A DNA stretch of 64,000 bases from JAWLHU01 sp049325315 (GTDB lineage Bacteria > Bacillota > Sulfobacillia > Symbiobacteriales > Symbiobacteriaceae), in contig JBMONB010000084.1 in NCBI GenBank assembly GCA_049325315.1, positions 26,379 to 90,378 on the forward strand, in the 5' to 3' direction. A program made the translations under genes and the position numbers. Below the pieces are notes generated by a model. It was not told where the DNA came from. It was given only the letters and a program-made list of their open reading frames with translations, and ran no database searches. Below, one piece after another: positions 17,805-25,996 of this stretch. Every line of letters begins with the position of its first letter. Positions within the stretch are counted from its first letter, which is position 1.

Positions 17805-18917
17805 ATGGAAGCCTGGATCATTGATGCGTTGCGCACACCCACAGGAAAGAAGAAGGGGACGCTCTCCACCATCCACCCGACAGAGCTGGCGGCCGCTCCC
17901 CTCAAGGCGATCGTGGAGCGAAACGGCGTGGACCCTATCGAGGTGGAAGATGTGATCATGGGCTGCGTCACCCCGATTGGCGAGCAGGGGTGGAATATCG
18001 GGCGGCAGGCGGCGCTGATCGCCGGCTTCCCCCTGGAGGTCTGCGGCGTTCAGCTGAACCGCATGTGCGGCTCCGGTCTGCAGGCGGTCAACTGGGCCGC
18101 GCAGGGGGTCATGTCGGGCGCCCACGACCTGATTATCGCTGCCGGCGTTGAGTCGATGACCCGCGTGCCCATGGGCTCCGACGGCGGGGACTTCTCCTCG
18201 GAGCTGACCGAGCGGTACAAGATCATCCCCCAGCACCAGAGCGCCGAGATGATCGCCCGGCAGTGGGGCTTCTCCCGCAAGGATCTCGATGAGTACAGCC
18301 TGGAGAGCCACCGGCGGGCGACCCGGGCGCAGGATGAGGGGCACTTTGCGAAGGAGATCTTCGCCTACGGCGGGCTGGAGGCCGATGAGACCGTCCGGCG
18401 GGACACCACCTACGAGAAGATCGCCTCGCTGCCGCCGCTCTTCGGACCCGATGGCATCATTCACGCCGGGAACTCCTCGCAGATCTGCGACGGGGCGGCG
18501 GCGGTCCTGGTGGCCTCCCCGGCCAAGGCGCGGGCGCTGGGGCTGAAGCCCCGGGCCCGGATCCGGGCGATGGCGATTCAGGGGGTCGACCCGACCTTAA
18601 TGCTCCACGGCGTCATGCCGGTGACCGAGAAGGTCTTGCAGAAGGCCGGCCTCACGGTCCACGATATCGACCTCTTCGAGGTGAACGAGGCCTTCGCCTC
18701 GGTGCCCCTGGCCTGGATGAAGGACCTGAAGGTCCCCCATGAGAAGCTGAACGTCAACGGCGGGGCGATTGCACTCGGTCACCCCCTGGGGGCCTCGGGC
18801 GCACGAATCACGGCCACGCTCCTCTCGGAGATGGAACGGCGGGACGCCACCCTGGGCCTGGCGACCATGTGCATCGGCTTCGGCATGGCGATTGCCACGA
18901 TCTTTGAGCGGGTCTAG
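17805..18917 (+). CDS. Thiolase (acetyl-CoA C-acyltransferase)
   Basis: The 370-residue thiolase has the nucleophilic Cys88 in NRMCGSGLQAV, the NEAFAS motif, GGAIALGHPLGASGAR with the catalytic His, and the second Cys in ATMCIGFGMA. It cleaves 3-ketoacyl-CoA with CoA, completing the beta-oxidation cycle begun by the upstream genes, or condenses acetyl-CoA in reverse. It is slightly short of the usual 390 because the loop region after residue 195 is compact. It starts 5 nt after the hydratase stop, with GGGGAGGT overlapping the end of that gene. A hairpin terminator follows. Confidence 0.92.
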   Translation: MEAWIIDALRTPTGKKKGTLSTIHPTELAAAPLKAIVERNGVDPIEVEDVIMGCVTPIGEQGWNIGRQAALIAGFPLEVCGVQLNRMCGSGLQAVNWAAQGVMSGAHDLIIAAGVESMTRVPMGSDGGDFSSELTERYKIIPQHQSAEMIARQWGFSRKDLDEYSLESHRRATRAQDEGHFAKEIFAYGGLEADETVRRDTTYEKIASLPPLFGPDGIIHAGNSSQICDGAAAVLVASPAKARALGLKPRARIRAMAIQGVDPTLMLHGVMPVTEKVLQKAGLTVHDIDLFEVNEAFASVPLAWMKDLKVPHEKLNVNGGAIALGHPLGASGARITATLLSEMERRDATLGLATMCIGFGMAIATIFERV

Positions 18918-18951
18918 GCGGTATGCTCCCGGGCAGGGCAGCCACAGACAA

Positions 18952-18983
18952 AGAGGCACAGGGCGCTGACCCTGTGCCTCTCT
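18952..18983 (+). terminator. Terminator of acyl-CoA cluster
   Basis: AGAGGCACAGGG pairs perfectly with CCCTGTGCCTCT around a CGCTGA loop. It also lies just beyond the stop of the minus-strand gene at 18994 and may serve both. Confidence 0.8.
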
Positions 18984-18993
18984 CTATAGGCGC

Positions 18994-19587
18994 CTAATCG
19001 CCGGCCTTCTCGCCCTGCTCCGGCTGCTTCTGGTCCTTCCGTTCCTTCTGCTTGTCGGCGCTCGAGGCCTTCTCGCCACCAGAGGAAGAAGACCCAGCCT
19101 TGGCGACTGCCCCCGTGCCAATCTCAGCGAACCTGGGCTCACTGAGGTGGAGTCGCACCCCTACAATCTCGTTTAGGACATAGGTTGATACCGGAATGTG
19201 GGCACGAAAACCACGGGGAGTCTTCAGGGGGCGAACCTTCAGCAGCCGTTCGAGGTAGAGCCTGACCTTGGTCTCGGAGACCCAGCGGGTGGTGATCGAG
19301 GACTCGTCGGGCTCATTTGACGCCAGCAGAATCACGTCTCCCGGGAACTCCGCCACCGTGTGGGTGTTAAAGATCTGCGGGTTCTCACTGCCTCCGGATT
19401 CCACGGAGACGTTCTTGATCAGTTTCGCTGCAAGGGCAGAACTCTCGGCTGTGTAGCTGTCCCACTCGATGACCAGCTCCTCACCGAGCATGTGGCGGCG
19501 GCGGGTGCTGACGTGCGCGAGGTTCAGTTTTTGAAGCTGGGGACCCTGGCCGCCGGTCTTCGAGCGCGGCCCTCTCTCAGTCGCCAT
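18994..19587 (-). CDS. Hypothetical protein, charged C-terminal tail
   Basis: I do not recognise this 197-residue protein. Residues 1-160 look like one soluble beta-rich domain (VSESKVRLYLERLLKV-type segments, HIPVSTYVLNEIVGVRLHL). The last 35 or so residues are low complexity and rich in Ser, Gly, Lys, Glu and Gln. No signal peptide or membrane segment is seen. The ATG at 19587 follows AGGAAGGA at normal spacing. It stands alone, converging with the thiolase operon and diverging from a tandem-repeat region. Confidence 0.65.
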   Translation of the reverse strand: MATERGPRSKTGGQGPQLQKLNLAHVSTRRRHMLGEELVIEWDSYTAESSALAAKLIKNVSVESGGSENPQIFNTHTVAEFPGDVILLASNEPDESSITTRWVSETKVRLYLERLLKVRPLKTPRGFRAHIPVSTYVLNEIVGVRLHLSEPRFAEIGTGAVAKAGSSSSGGEKASSADKQKERKDQKQPEQGEKAGD

Positions 19588-19710
19588 GTATCGCCATCCT
19601 TCCTGAAACTGGATGCCTCTATCATAGCATGGAAATAAAACCCTGGGAAGGGCTATTTTGGTTTCTTTCGATTGGTTCGGTCACCGGATCGATACAGGAA
19701 ACGAGGAAAG

Positions 19711-20040
19711 GCGTACCCCACCGGGGGAGGCCTTCCGGCGGAGGCGACGGGAAGGGGTGGCCGGGCGGGAGGGTCTTCCGTCGAGGCGGGGGGAGGCGGC
19801 GGCCGGGTGGGAGGGTCTTTCGGCGAGGCGGTGGGGAGGCGGTGGCCGGGTGGGAGGGTCTTCCGGCGAGGCGGGGGGGAAGCGGTGGCCGGGTGGGAGG
19901 GTCTTCCGGCGAGGCGGGGGGGGGAAGCGGTGGTCAGGCGGAAGGAGTTCCAGGGGAGGGCGGGGGAGTCGGTACCCAGGTGGGGGGGCCTTCCGCTGAG
20001 TGTTGACGAAGCGGTACCCAAGTAGGAGGGTATTCCGGAG
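19711..20040. repeat. 43-bp tandem repeat array, about eight degenerate units
   Basis: A G-rich unit containing GTGGGAGGGTCTTCCGGCGA repeats with a period of 42-44 nt. The TTCCG core (or a variant) is at 19733, 19776, 19818, 19861, 19904, 19948, 19991 and 20033. Central units are nearly identical; outer ones diverge, and the last two begin with GGTACCCA. Since 43 is not a multiple of 3 and no frame has a good start, I treat it as non-coding. It fills the 568-nt gap between the hypothetical gene and the LysM gene. Confidence 0.85.
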
Positions 20041-20155
20041 AAGGTCGGGGCAATCTTGGCGATGCTGCTCTCCTACACGGCACGACTGGGTCGCTCCTCC
20101 CCTCCTGCGCATACCATAATCTAGACACCACAAAGTACGTTAGGGAGTTGAGGAT

Positions 20156-20686
20156 GTGCCCGCCCGAGGTCACTGCCCCCCGAATACCTTTCCCCATGTG
20201 GTCTCCCCAGGGGATACGATGTACGGCCTCGCCACCCGGTTCAACACAACGGTCGCGGCGATCATGTCGGCGAACCCGATGGTCCGGCCTGAGTTCCTGC
20301 AGGTCGGGCAGGTGCTCTGCATCCCCCGGCAGCCAGTCTACCCCGCCTGCCCCGAGGGCAACTACTATGCGCTCCGCCCCGGCGACACCCTGTGGGCCAT
20401 CGCCCGATTCTACAATATCTCCCTCGATGACCTGCTGGAGGCCAACCCCGGCATCAACCCGTATGGGCTGCAGGTGGGGCAGGTAATCTGCATCCCCGTG
20501 GCAACCCCGCCGGTCCGGGCGTGCCCGGAGGGCGCCGACCGGTACGTGATCAAGCCGGGTGATACCTTCTTCACCATCGCCCGGAGGCGCAACATCAGCG
20601 TAGACGCGCTGCTGCGGGCCAATCCCAACGTCAATCCGGACGCCCTCCTGGTCGGCCAGACGATCTGCGTGCCGGTTGGAGACTAG
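20156..20686 (+). CDS. Three-LysM-domain protein
   Basis: The 176-residue protein consists of three LysM repeats (about residues 13-58, 67-113 and 123-172). Each has a VxPGDT(M/L/F)xxIAxRxN core and ends QVGQxxCIP. LysM binds peptidoglycan or chitin-type glycans. No signal peptide is visible, which is usual for LysM proteins of the spore cortex or coat (SafA-like) made in the mother cell; that role is inference. The GTG at 20156 follows GGGAGTTGAGG. It has no enzymatic domain. A 43-bp repeat array lies directly upstream and may affect its expression. Confidence 0.82.
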   Translation: MPARGHCPPNTFPHVVSPGDTMYGLATRFNTTVAAIMSANPMVRPEFLQVGQVLCIPRQPVYPACPEGNYYALRPGDTLWAIARFYNISLDDLLEANPGINPYGLQVGQVICIPVATPPVRACPEGADRYVIKPGDTFFTIARRRNISVDALLRANPNVNPDALLVGQTICVPVGD

Positions 20687-20705
20687 GCCGAGCCGGCCAT
20701 ACAGG

Positions 20706-20742
20706 AAGGGGCCCTCGCTTCCCCGGCGAGGCGCCCCTTTTC
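20706..20742 (+). terminator. Terminator after LysM gene
   Basis: AAGGGGCCCTCGC pairs (one bulge) with GCGAGGCGCCCCTT, followed by TTTCC. It also lies at the 3' end of the convergent acetyltransferase gene. Confidence 0.75.
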
Positions 20743-20747
20743 CATCG

Positions 20748-21227
20748 TTAGAGCGAGCGTACCAGACGCCGCTTTCGGGTTATGTAGCCGAGACCGGCGT
20801 AGAAGTCCAGAGGGCCCTCGGGGAACTCCCAGGTCTCCGTCTCCACCGCCGTAGCCCCCCGCCCCCGTGCCCACCGGTGGGCCTCCTCCATGAGCAGCCG
20901 GCCCAGACCGAGCCTCCGCTGAGATTCCGACACCGCCAGGCTCTGCAGCAAGGCGTACCGTCGCTGGACCACCGCCGGGCTGGGGTCTGTCTCCTTGATG
21001 TAGATCTCCGCAAAACCCACGACCTGGTCATCTAAGCTAGCGACGAAGATGGCGCAGCGCTCATCTTCCAGCAGGCGACCCACCGACCGGATCAACTCCT
21101 CATCGGGGTCGCCCACGGGTTGGAGATGGGTGGGAACACCCCGGGCATGGAAGTTATGGAACTCGACGAAGAGCCGGGCGAGTGGTTCGATGTCAGCGGC
21201 CTCGGCAGGGCGAATGACGGGATTCAC
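20748..21227 (-). CDS. GNAT family N-acetyltransferase
   Basis: The 159-residue protein is a single GNAT domain: IRPAEAADIEPLARLF at the N-terminus, the motif A acetyl-CoA loop LAVSESQRRLGLGRLLMEEAHRWA, and the C-terminal ETWEFPEGPLDFYAGLGY. It transfers an acyl group from acyl-CoA to an amine; the substrate is unknown. The GTG at 21227 follows GAAAGGGGA. It is monocistronic and convergent with the LysM gene. Confidence 0.85.
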   Translation of the reverse strand: MNPVIRPAEAADIEPLARLFVEFHNFHARGVPTHLQPVGDPDEELIRSVGRLLEDERCAIFVASLDDQVVGFAEIYIKETDPSPAVVQRRYALLQSLAVSESQRRLGLGRLLMEEAHRWARGRGATAVETETWEFPEGPLDFYAGLGYITRKRRLVRSL

Positions 21228-21451
21228 AGCAGGTTCCCCTTTCAGGACAGGGTAATGGCTACCTGGGGCGGGAAGCCTATGCGGAACCGGCTCCCCTTAC
21301 CGGACGCACTTTTCGCAGGCAATCTGACCACCGTGCGCCGCCACGGCCCGGGGGCAATAGGGCCGTAACCCCGCGGATCATGCACCATCTGTATAGACGG
21401 AGGCCAGTCTGGTAGAGTTCTTCAGGCGGTCTTTGTATAAGGAGGGCAGGA

Positions 21452-21473
21452 GTTCGGCAGGGAATAGCCGAAC
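21452..21473 (+). promoter_or_regulatory. Leader hairpin between ribosome site and RocB-like start
   Basis: GTTCGGC (21452-21458) pairs perfectly with GCCGAAC (21467-21473) around an AGGGAATA loop. It separates AAGGAGGG at 21438 from ATG 21484 and would shorten the effective distance from 38 to 16 nt if folded. Confidence 0.45.
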
Positions 21474-21483
21474 CCTTCTACCT

Positions 21484-23106
21484 ATGGGGAAGTATACCTT
21501 TTCTTACGACTGGTCGCCCCGGGTAGAGGGGCTGACCCGCTGGCTGGTGGAGATTCCGAGCGTGGTTGGGACGGAGGGCGAGGTAACCCTTGCCCGGAAC
21601 CTGTACGATCTGTTAGCGAGCTGGCCGTACTATCAGCAGCATCCCGAGCACCTGCGCCTGGCAAGGACCCACGATGACGGACGGGAGCGGTACAATGTCA
21701 TCGCCCTTGTGCGCGGCCAGAGGGCGCCTGCCACTGGTGCCCCGGCCATTTTGATGATGGGCCACTTCGACACGGTCGATGTACACGACTACGGCCCGCT
21801 GTTGCACCTGGCCTGCCGGCCCGACCAGCTGGCGCAGGCCACGCTGGCGCCGGAGGAGTACATGGTCGGCCGCGGCAGCCTCGACATGAAGAGCGGCGAC
21901 GCTGCGCACCTGGCGGTGTTGGAGCGCTTTGCCAACGGGGAGGGGCCACAGGAGCTCTGCCTGGTGCTGGCGCTCTCGCCCGACGAGGAGGACAGCTCCC
22001 GCGGCATCCTCTCGGTGGTGATCGACCTGCCCGACCTGGCCCGCGAGTGGGGCCTGGACCTGACCGCCGCCATCAACACCGACTACACGTCGGCCCGCTA
22101 CCCGGGTGATACTGCCCGGTACATTTATGCGGGCACCATTGGCAAGCTCTTGCCCTCGCTCTTCGTCGCGGGGCTTGAGACCCATGCCGGCCAGCCCTTC
22201 GGCGGCTTCGACCCCAACTGGCTGGTCTCCGAGGTGACCTGCCGGGTCGACTACAACCCGGACCTCTGTGAGACAGAGTACGGCGAGGTGACCCCGCCGC
22301 CGGTCTCGCTGAAGCTGATGGACCTGAAGGAGGCCTACAGCGTTCAGACCCCGCTCTACAGCTGGGCCTACTTTAACTGGTTTACCTTCCGCAAGTCGCC
22401 CGCCGACGTCATGGAGACCTTCCGGAACCTGGTGGCCGATGCCTTCGCCCACCTGCACGCCGAGTTCTCGGACCGGGCAGACCGGCACGCTGCCCTGGGC
22501 GGTACCCGCTCGCCGCTCACCGACTGGATGCCCCAGGTCTACACCTACGCCGAACTGGTGGCCAAGGTGGAGGAGCGTGTCGGCCCCGGCTACCTGACGC
22601 TGGTCTCCGACCGGATCCTGAAGGAGCCCGACACCGACCTGCGCCGCTACTCCCGGCGAATGACCGAGGAGCTGTGGCGGGTCTCGGGCCTGAAGGGGCC
22701 GGCGGCGGTGGTGGGCTACGCCCAGATCTACAGCGCCCCCATGGCCATGGAGCCCGACGCCCCGCTGACCGAGGCCACCCGGCAGGCGGCAGATGCGGTA
22801 GCAGCGGCCACAGGCCTGGACATTCAGGTGCGCTCCTTCTTCCCGTACATCTCCGACATGTCCTTCCTCGGCTTCCCCGACGGGCCGGAGGGGCTGGCGG
22901 CGCTGCGGGAGAACAGCCCGGGCTGGGGCACCCTCTACCGGGTTGACCACGAGGCGCTGGCCCGCCTCTCCCTGCCGGTGGTCAACATCGGCCCCTATGG
23001 GGAGGGCGCCCACACCCGGCACGAGCGGGTGGAGCGGGACTACTCCTTCGCCGTGGTACCGGAATTGATCTGGCGGACCCTGCACGGCCTCGCCCCCCGT
23101 TCGTAA
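21484..23106 (+). CDS. rocB: M20-family amidohydrolase, RocB-like
   Basis: The 540-residue protein matches RocB of arginine catabolism clusters. M20 metal motifs are GHFDTVDVHDYG and GRGSLDMKSGDAAHL, then SPDEEDSSRG, with the late His-bearing GAHTRHERV. The family is a Zn-dependent peptidase/deacylase; the RocB substrate is unknown. I choose ATG 21484 because the conserved domain starts there (YTFSYDWSPRVEGLTRWLVEIPSV). The only strong ribosome site, AAGGAGGG at 21438-21445, is far upstream, but a perfect 7-bp hairpin at 21452-21473 could bring it closer. A terminator follows. Confidence 0.88.
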   Translation: MGKYTFSYDWSPRVEGLTRWLVEIPSVVGTEGEVTLARNLYDLLASWPYYQQHPEHLRLARTHDDGRERYNVIALVRGQRAPATGAPAILMMGHFDTVDVHDYGPLLHLACRPDQLAQATLAPEEYMVGRGSLDMKSGDAAHLAVLERFANGEGPQELCLVLALSPDEEDSSRGILSVVIDLPDLAREWGLDLTAAINTDYTSARYPGDTARYIYAGTIGKLLPSLFVAGLETHAGQPFGGFDPNWLVSEVTCRVDYNPDLCETEYGEVTPPPVSLKLMDLKEAYSVQTPLYSWAYFNWFTFRKSPADVMETFRNLVADAFAHLHAEFSDRADRHAALGGTRSPLTDWMPQVYTYAELVAKVEERVGPGYLTLVSDRILKEPDTDLRRYSRRMTEELWRVSGLKGPAAVVGYAQIYSAPMAMEPDAPLTEATRQAADAVAAATGLDIQVRSFFPYISDMSFLGFPDGPEGLAALRENSPGWGTLYRVDHEALARLSLPVVNIGPYGEGAHTRHERVERDYSFAVVPELIWRTLHGLAPRS

Positions 23107-23111
23107 CAGCT

Positions 23112-23146
23112 GAAGGCGGCGCACAACGCGGTGCGCCGCCTTCTTC
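23112..23146 (+). terminator. Terminator after RocB-like gene
   Basis: GAAGGCGGCGCAC pairs with GTGCGCCGCCTTC around an AACGCG loop, followed by TTCGC. Confidence 0.8.
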
Positions 23147-23447
23147 GCGCCTTGCCCCTCCATTCCGAAAAACGCCCGGGCGTCCTCCGGGGTTCGCGGG
23201 TGAACATCCAACTGCACCCTGGGTGTTCCTGGGGCAGGACGGGCTCTGCCCCTAACCTGGATGAATGTCGGACAGAAGAAGAACGGAAGATTGAAAGGCT
23301 TGACAACTCAAAATCGGAGAATACCATGAGACCAAGGTGAGCGACATCGTGGCGGCGGTCGGGCTGAGCTGCTGCGCTATCTGCCCGACTCGTTGAGGGA
23401 TCCGATCATTCGCCGCCTTGCCTGAGGCGAGCCAGAGGAGGGAGCCT
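23147..23447. other. Intergenic region with a small hairpin and coding remnants
   Basis: This 300-nt gap holds a hairpin at 23231-23252 (GGGGCAG/CTGCCCC), a sigma-A promoter at 23300-23327, and a short stop-terminated frame ending at 23425 (peptide ELLRYLPDSLRDPIIRRLA) without a start of its own. The latter looks like the tail of a decayed gene. Nothing else is recognisable. Confidence 0.45.
23300..23327 (+). promoter_or_regulatory. Sigma-A type promoter
   Basis: TTGACA (23300-23305), 16-nt spacer, TACCAT (23322-23327). It lies about 120 nt upstream of the gene at 23448, in locally AT-rich DNA. Confidence 0.6.
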
Positions 23448-23957
23448 GTGAAAAGGCTGAACCTGCTCCACCACCTGGTCTCCGTGCTTCGTTTCCTGGT
23501 CTTCCTGCTGACCGGGCGGCTTGGCTTCCCGCGGGAGCGGCGGGGGCGGGTGGTCTGCCTGGGCGATGGCACCCGCTGGGTCATCTTCCGGGAGGCGGTG
23601 ATCCAACGCCCCACCACCCCGGGGGCTACCTTCCTGGTCCGCTTCCACGTGGCGAATATGACAGCAGAGCAGAATATCCGTTTCTCCCGGATCCCGATCC
23701 CCTTCTTTGTGGGGCTGCCGGGCTTTCGGTCGAAGTTCTGGATGTACAGCCCCGAGACCGGCGACTTCGCCGGGCTCTACGAGTGGGAGCGGGTGGCAGA
23801 TGCCGAGGCGTATGGAGCATCTTTCCCCGTCACCTTCATGACCCGGCGCTCGGCGCCGGGGTCGGTCTCCTACCGAGTCCTCCCCATGAGCCGGGAGGAG
23901 GCCCGGGCCGCCGGGGAGTGGGACTGGGAGTCGCCGGAGAGCGCCGTGACCGCATGA
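23448..23957 (+). CDS. Putative monooxygenase/ABM-like domain protein
   Basis: The 169-residue protein has a hydrophobic N-terminal stretch (LVSVLRFLVFLLTG) followed by a soluble domain. The segment ATFLVRFHVANMTAEQNI, then LPGFRSKFWMYSPETGDFAGLYEWERVADAEAYGAS resembles the dimeric alpha/beta-barrel YdhR/antibiotic-biosynthesis-monooxygenase fold. That assignment is by pattern only; an enzymatic role is not certain. The GTG at 23448 follows GGAGGGAG. A promoter lies at 23300 and a hairpin terminator immediately follows the stop. Confidence 0.6.
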   Translation: MKRLNLLHHLVSVLRFLVFLLTGRLGFPRERRGRVVCLGDGTRWVIFREAVIQRPTTPGATFLVRFHVANMTAEQNIRFSRIPIPFFVGLPGFRSKFWMYSPETGDFAGLYEWERVADAEAYGASFPVTFMTRRSAPGSVSYRVLPMSREEARAAGEWDWESPESAVTA

Positions 23958-23958
23958 A

Positions 23959-23989
23959 GAGAGCCCCGCGCGACCGGCGCGGGGCTCTG
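23959..23989. terminator. Terminator between convergent genes
   Basis: AGAGCCCCGCGC pairs perfectly with GCGCGGGGCTCT. It lies between the stops at 23957 and 23993. Confidence 0.8.
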
Positions 23990-23992
23990 CGT

Positions 23993-24568
23993 CTACATCA
24001 CCACGTTAGGGGAGGTCTGCTCGGGCACCAGGTTGTACATGCCGGCCAGGGTCTGAATCGCCACCTGGGGCGCCGGCTGGAGCGGGTACCAGCCCTTCTT
24101 CGCCATGTACTGCCAGCAGTCGTAGGCGTGGCGGGCCGACATGCGGAAGGCGTCCTCCAGGAACTGGCGCAGGTCAGGGTGGGACATCTCCATGGTGGCC
24201 CAGGCATACTCCCGGCCCGCCCGCTTCAGGTTGAGCAGGTAGGCGGTCGCAATCTCTCGGTCGTTCAGGGTCTGGGCGTTGGTCCGGGGCGTCACCGGCG
24301 GGGCAGGCGGGGCGGGGGACTGGGCGAAGTTCTCCATGTTCGAATTCAGGTCGGGCACCGGGAAGGGCGCCCGGGAGCCCTCGGTCTCCTGGAGGTACTC
24401 CACCTTCTTGTTGTAGTCCCGAATGTGGTACGGGTAATGGCGCATCAGCATCGCCTTCAGTTCGGGGTCCTGGGCCTGGTTGATGAAGAGGCCCATGTTG
24501 GTGATGGAGTTGACGCAGCTGAGCGTCAGCTCGTTGAGGTCGTGCAGCTCGTGGGCGGCAAGGCGCAT
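23993..24568 (-). CDS. CotF-family spore coat protein
   Basis: The 191-residue protein has the coat-F domain in its C-terminal half: TLNDREIATAYLLNLKRAGREYAWATMEMSHPDLRQFLEDAF, then HAYDCWQYMAKKGWYPLQPAP. The N-terminal half (ELHDLNELTLSCVNSITNMGLFINQAQDPELKAML) is a related helical bundle of ferritin-like type, separated by a Pro-rich linker (about residues 84-94). Such proteins are assembled into the endospore coat. The ATG at 24568 follows AGGAGGA. It is probably expressed in the mother cell. This is good evidence for a spore-forming host. Confidence 0.85.
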   Translation of the reverse strand: MRLAAHELHDLNELTLSCVNSITNMGLFINQAQDPELKAMLMRHYPYHIRDYNKKVEYLQETEGSRAPFPVPDLNSNMENFAQSPAPPAPPVTPRTNAQTLNDREIATAYLLNLKRAGREYAWATMEMSHPDLRQFLEDAFRMSARHAYDCWQYMAKKGWYPLQPAPQVAIQTLAGMYNLVPEQTSPNVVM

Positions 24569-24626
24569 CGGCTCATCCTCCTGTCCGCATTGATCCGGAG
24601 GATAGTCTGCCGATCATCCCTGCCGC

Positions 24627-25967
24627 TCATTCTTCTGCCGGGGAGACCTTTCCGGTCGCCCGATCGACCATCCAGTGGGAATCGAACCGGACCCGGTGCG
24701 GCTGGTTCTCGCCCACCGAGATGTAGAAGCGCTCATCGGTCTGGCGCATCAGCACTGCCACGAAGAGTGAGCCGAGCATCTCCCTGGCCTCCCGGACCTC
24801 GGGGTGCGCCATGACCGCGTGGAAGGCGGCCCGCGAGGAGTTGATCGGCGGCAGCACCTTGCCCTTCAGGTCGTAGCGGTCGGTATGGCGATAGACGGCG
24901 GTGAGGGAGTCGGGCTGGAACTGGCGGACGATCTCGTTGGTGATCGCGGCGCCGGCATCGATCCGGTACCCGGCCAGAATCTTGTCGCCCTCGACCCGGG
25001 GCGTCGCAGCGGAGCGGAGGTGATCGCTGACCGGCGGGAGGAAGCCTTCCCGGTTTCCGGTGAAGACCACCTGCTGCAGCCTGCCCTTCGCCAGCACGAA
25101 GAGGTACCACTCCCGGGAGCCAGAGATACCGGCGCCGGCATCGCGCCCCTCCAGGAAGATGCCGGTCAGCCCGCCGGGCAGTTCCACCCTGGCAGCGCGT
25201 CGCCCGGGCACGGGGCCCTGCTCGCCGGTGGCGAGCCGCTGGGTCTCGCCCGAGGCGTGGGTGACGTAGACCTCGTTCCAGCCGGACCGGCTGGTGAGGC
25301 AGAGGGTGAGCTGCTCGTCGGCGTAGAGCGGATCGCAGGGGCCTGTCAGCTTGGCGGCGCTGTACTGGAGGGGGGCGATGCGCGTCTCCTCGACGGCAAT
25401 CGCCTCGCGCCCCGCCTCGAGACGGCTCGCCTCGGTGATGGCGTGCCGGGCCAGGGCGTACCGGCCCTGGGCGACATAGGCCTCGGCCAGAGCCAGATGC
25501 GGCTCAAAGCGGTCGGGCTGGAGGAGGCTTGACTCCCGCAGGTCGTTTACGGCGCTGGCGTAGTTCTTGAGCTGCAGGCGGGCTATCCCCCGGTTGTAGA
25601 AGGCGGGGCCATGCTCAGGTTCGAGCGCAAGCGCCCGGTTGGCGGCGTCGATCGCCTCCTGCCAGCGCCCGGCCAGCAGGTAGGTGTAGGCCAGGTCGTT
25701 CCAGTTGTCGGCGGCGGGGCTCTGGGCGATCAGCCGCTCCCAGTGGGCGATCGCCTCGGGCCAGGCCGCCTGGCGCATGGCGGCCAGCGCCGCCTCCCGG
25801 TGGTCGGTGGCCGGGGGCTGGGGCTCCGGTGGCTTCTGGGCGGGCGGCTGTGCGGCAGGGGTCTCCTCGGCCGCAGGCGGGGGAGCCGGCGTCTCAGACG
25901 GGCGTGCGCAGGCGGTCAGGAGGAATAGAGCGGCGACGAGACCGGCGGTCAGGGGGGAGCGGTACAC
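24627..25967 (-). CDS. TPR-containing lipoprotein
   Basis: The 446-residue protein has a lipoprotein signal peptide (LLTAC, lipidation at Cys20), a Pro/Ala-rich linker to about residue 55, then three or four TPR repeats (AAMRQAAWPEAIAHWERL, NDLAYTYLLAGRWQEAIDAANRALALEPEHG, YNRGIARLQLKNYASAVNDL, LALAEAYVAQGRYALARHAI). The C-terminal half (from about 200) is a beta-rich domain I do not recognise. It should sit on the outer face of the membrane and mediate protein contacts. The gene heads a run of minus-strand genes but has a 30-nt gap from the YCII gene, so cotranscription from upstream is likely. Confidence 0.8.
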   Translation of the reverse strand: MYRSPLTAGLVAALFLLTACARPSETPAPPPAAEETPAAQPPAQKPPEPQPPATDHREAALAAMRQAAWPEAIAHWERLIAQSPAADNWNDLAYTYLLAGRWQEAIDAANRALALEPEHGPAFYNRGIARLQLKNYASAVNDLRESSLLQPDRFEPHLALAEAYVAQGRYALARHAITEASRLEAGREAIAVEETRIAPLQYSAAKLTGPCDPLYADEQLTLCLTSRSGWNEVYVTHASGETQRLATGEQGPVPGRRAARVELPGGLTGIFLEGRDAGAGISGSREWYLFVLAKGRLQQVVFTGNREGFLPPVSDHLRSAATPRVEGDKILAGYRIDAGAAITNEIVRQFQPDSLTAVYRHTDRYDLKGKVLPPINSSRAAFHAVMAHPEVREAREMLGSLFVAVLMRQTDERFYISVGENQPHRVRFDSHWMVDRATGKVSPAEE

Positions 25968-25996
25968 GGGTTGTCTCCTCCTTCCGAGTGCGGTTC

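Noticed and set aside
19629..20025. Coding frames of 110-150 residues in several phases across the tandem repeats.
   Set aside because: They are open only because the G-rich repeat lacks stops; there is no ribosome site or recognised domain.
19711..20040. A CRISPR-like array.
   Set aside because: The repeats are directly adjacent with no unique spacers, units are degenerate, and no cas genes are present; it is a minisatellite.
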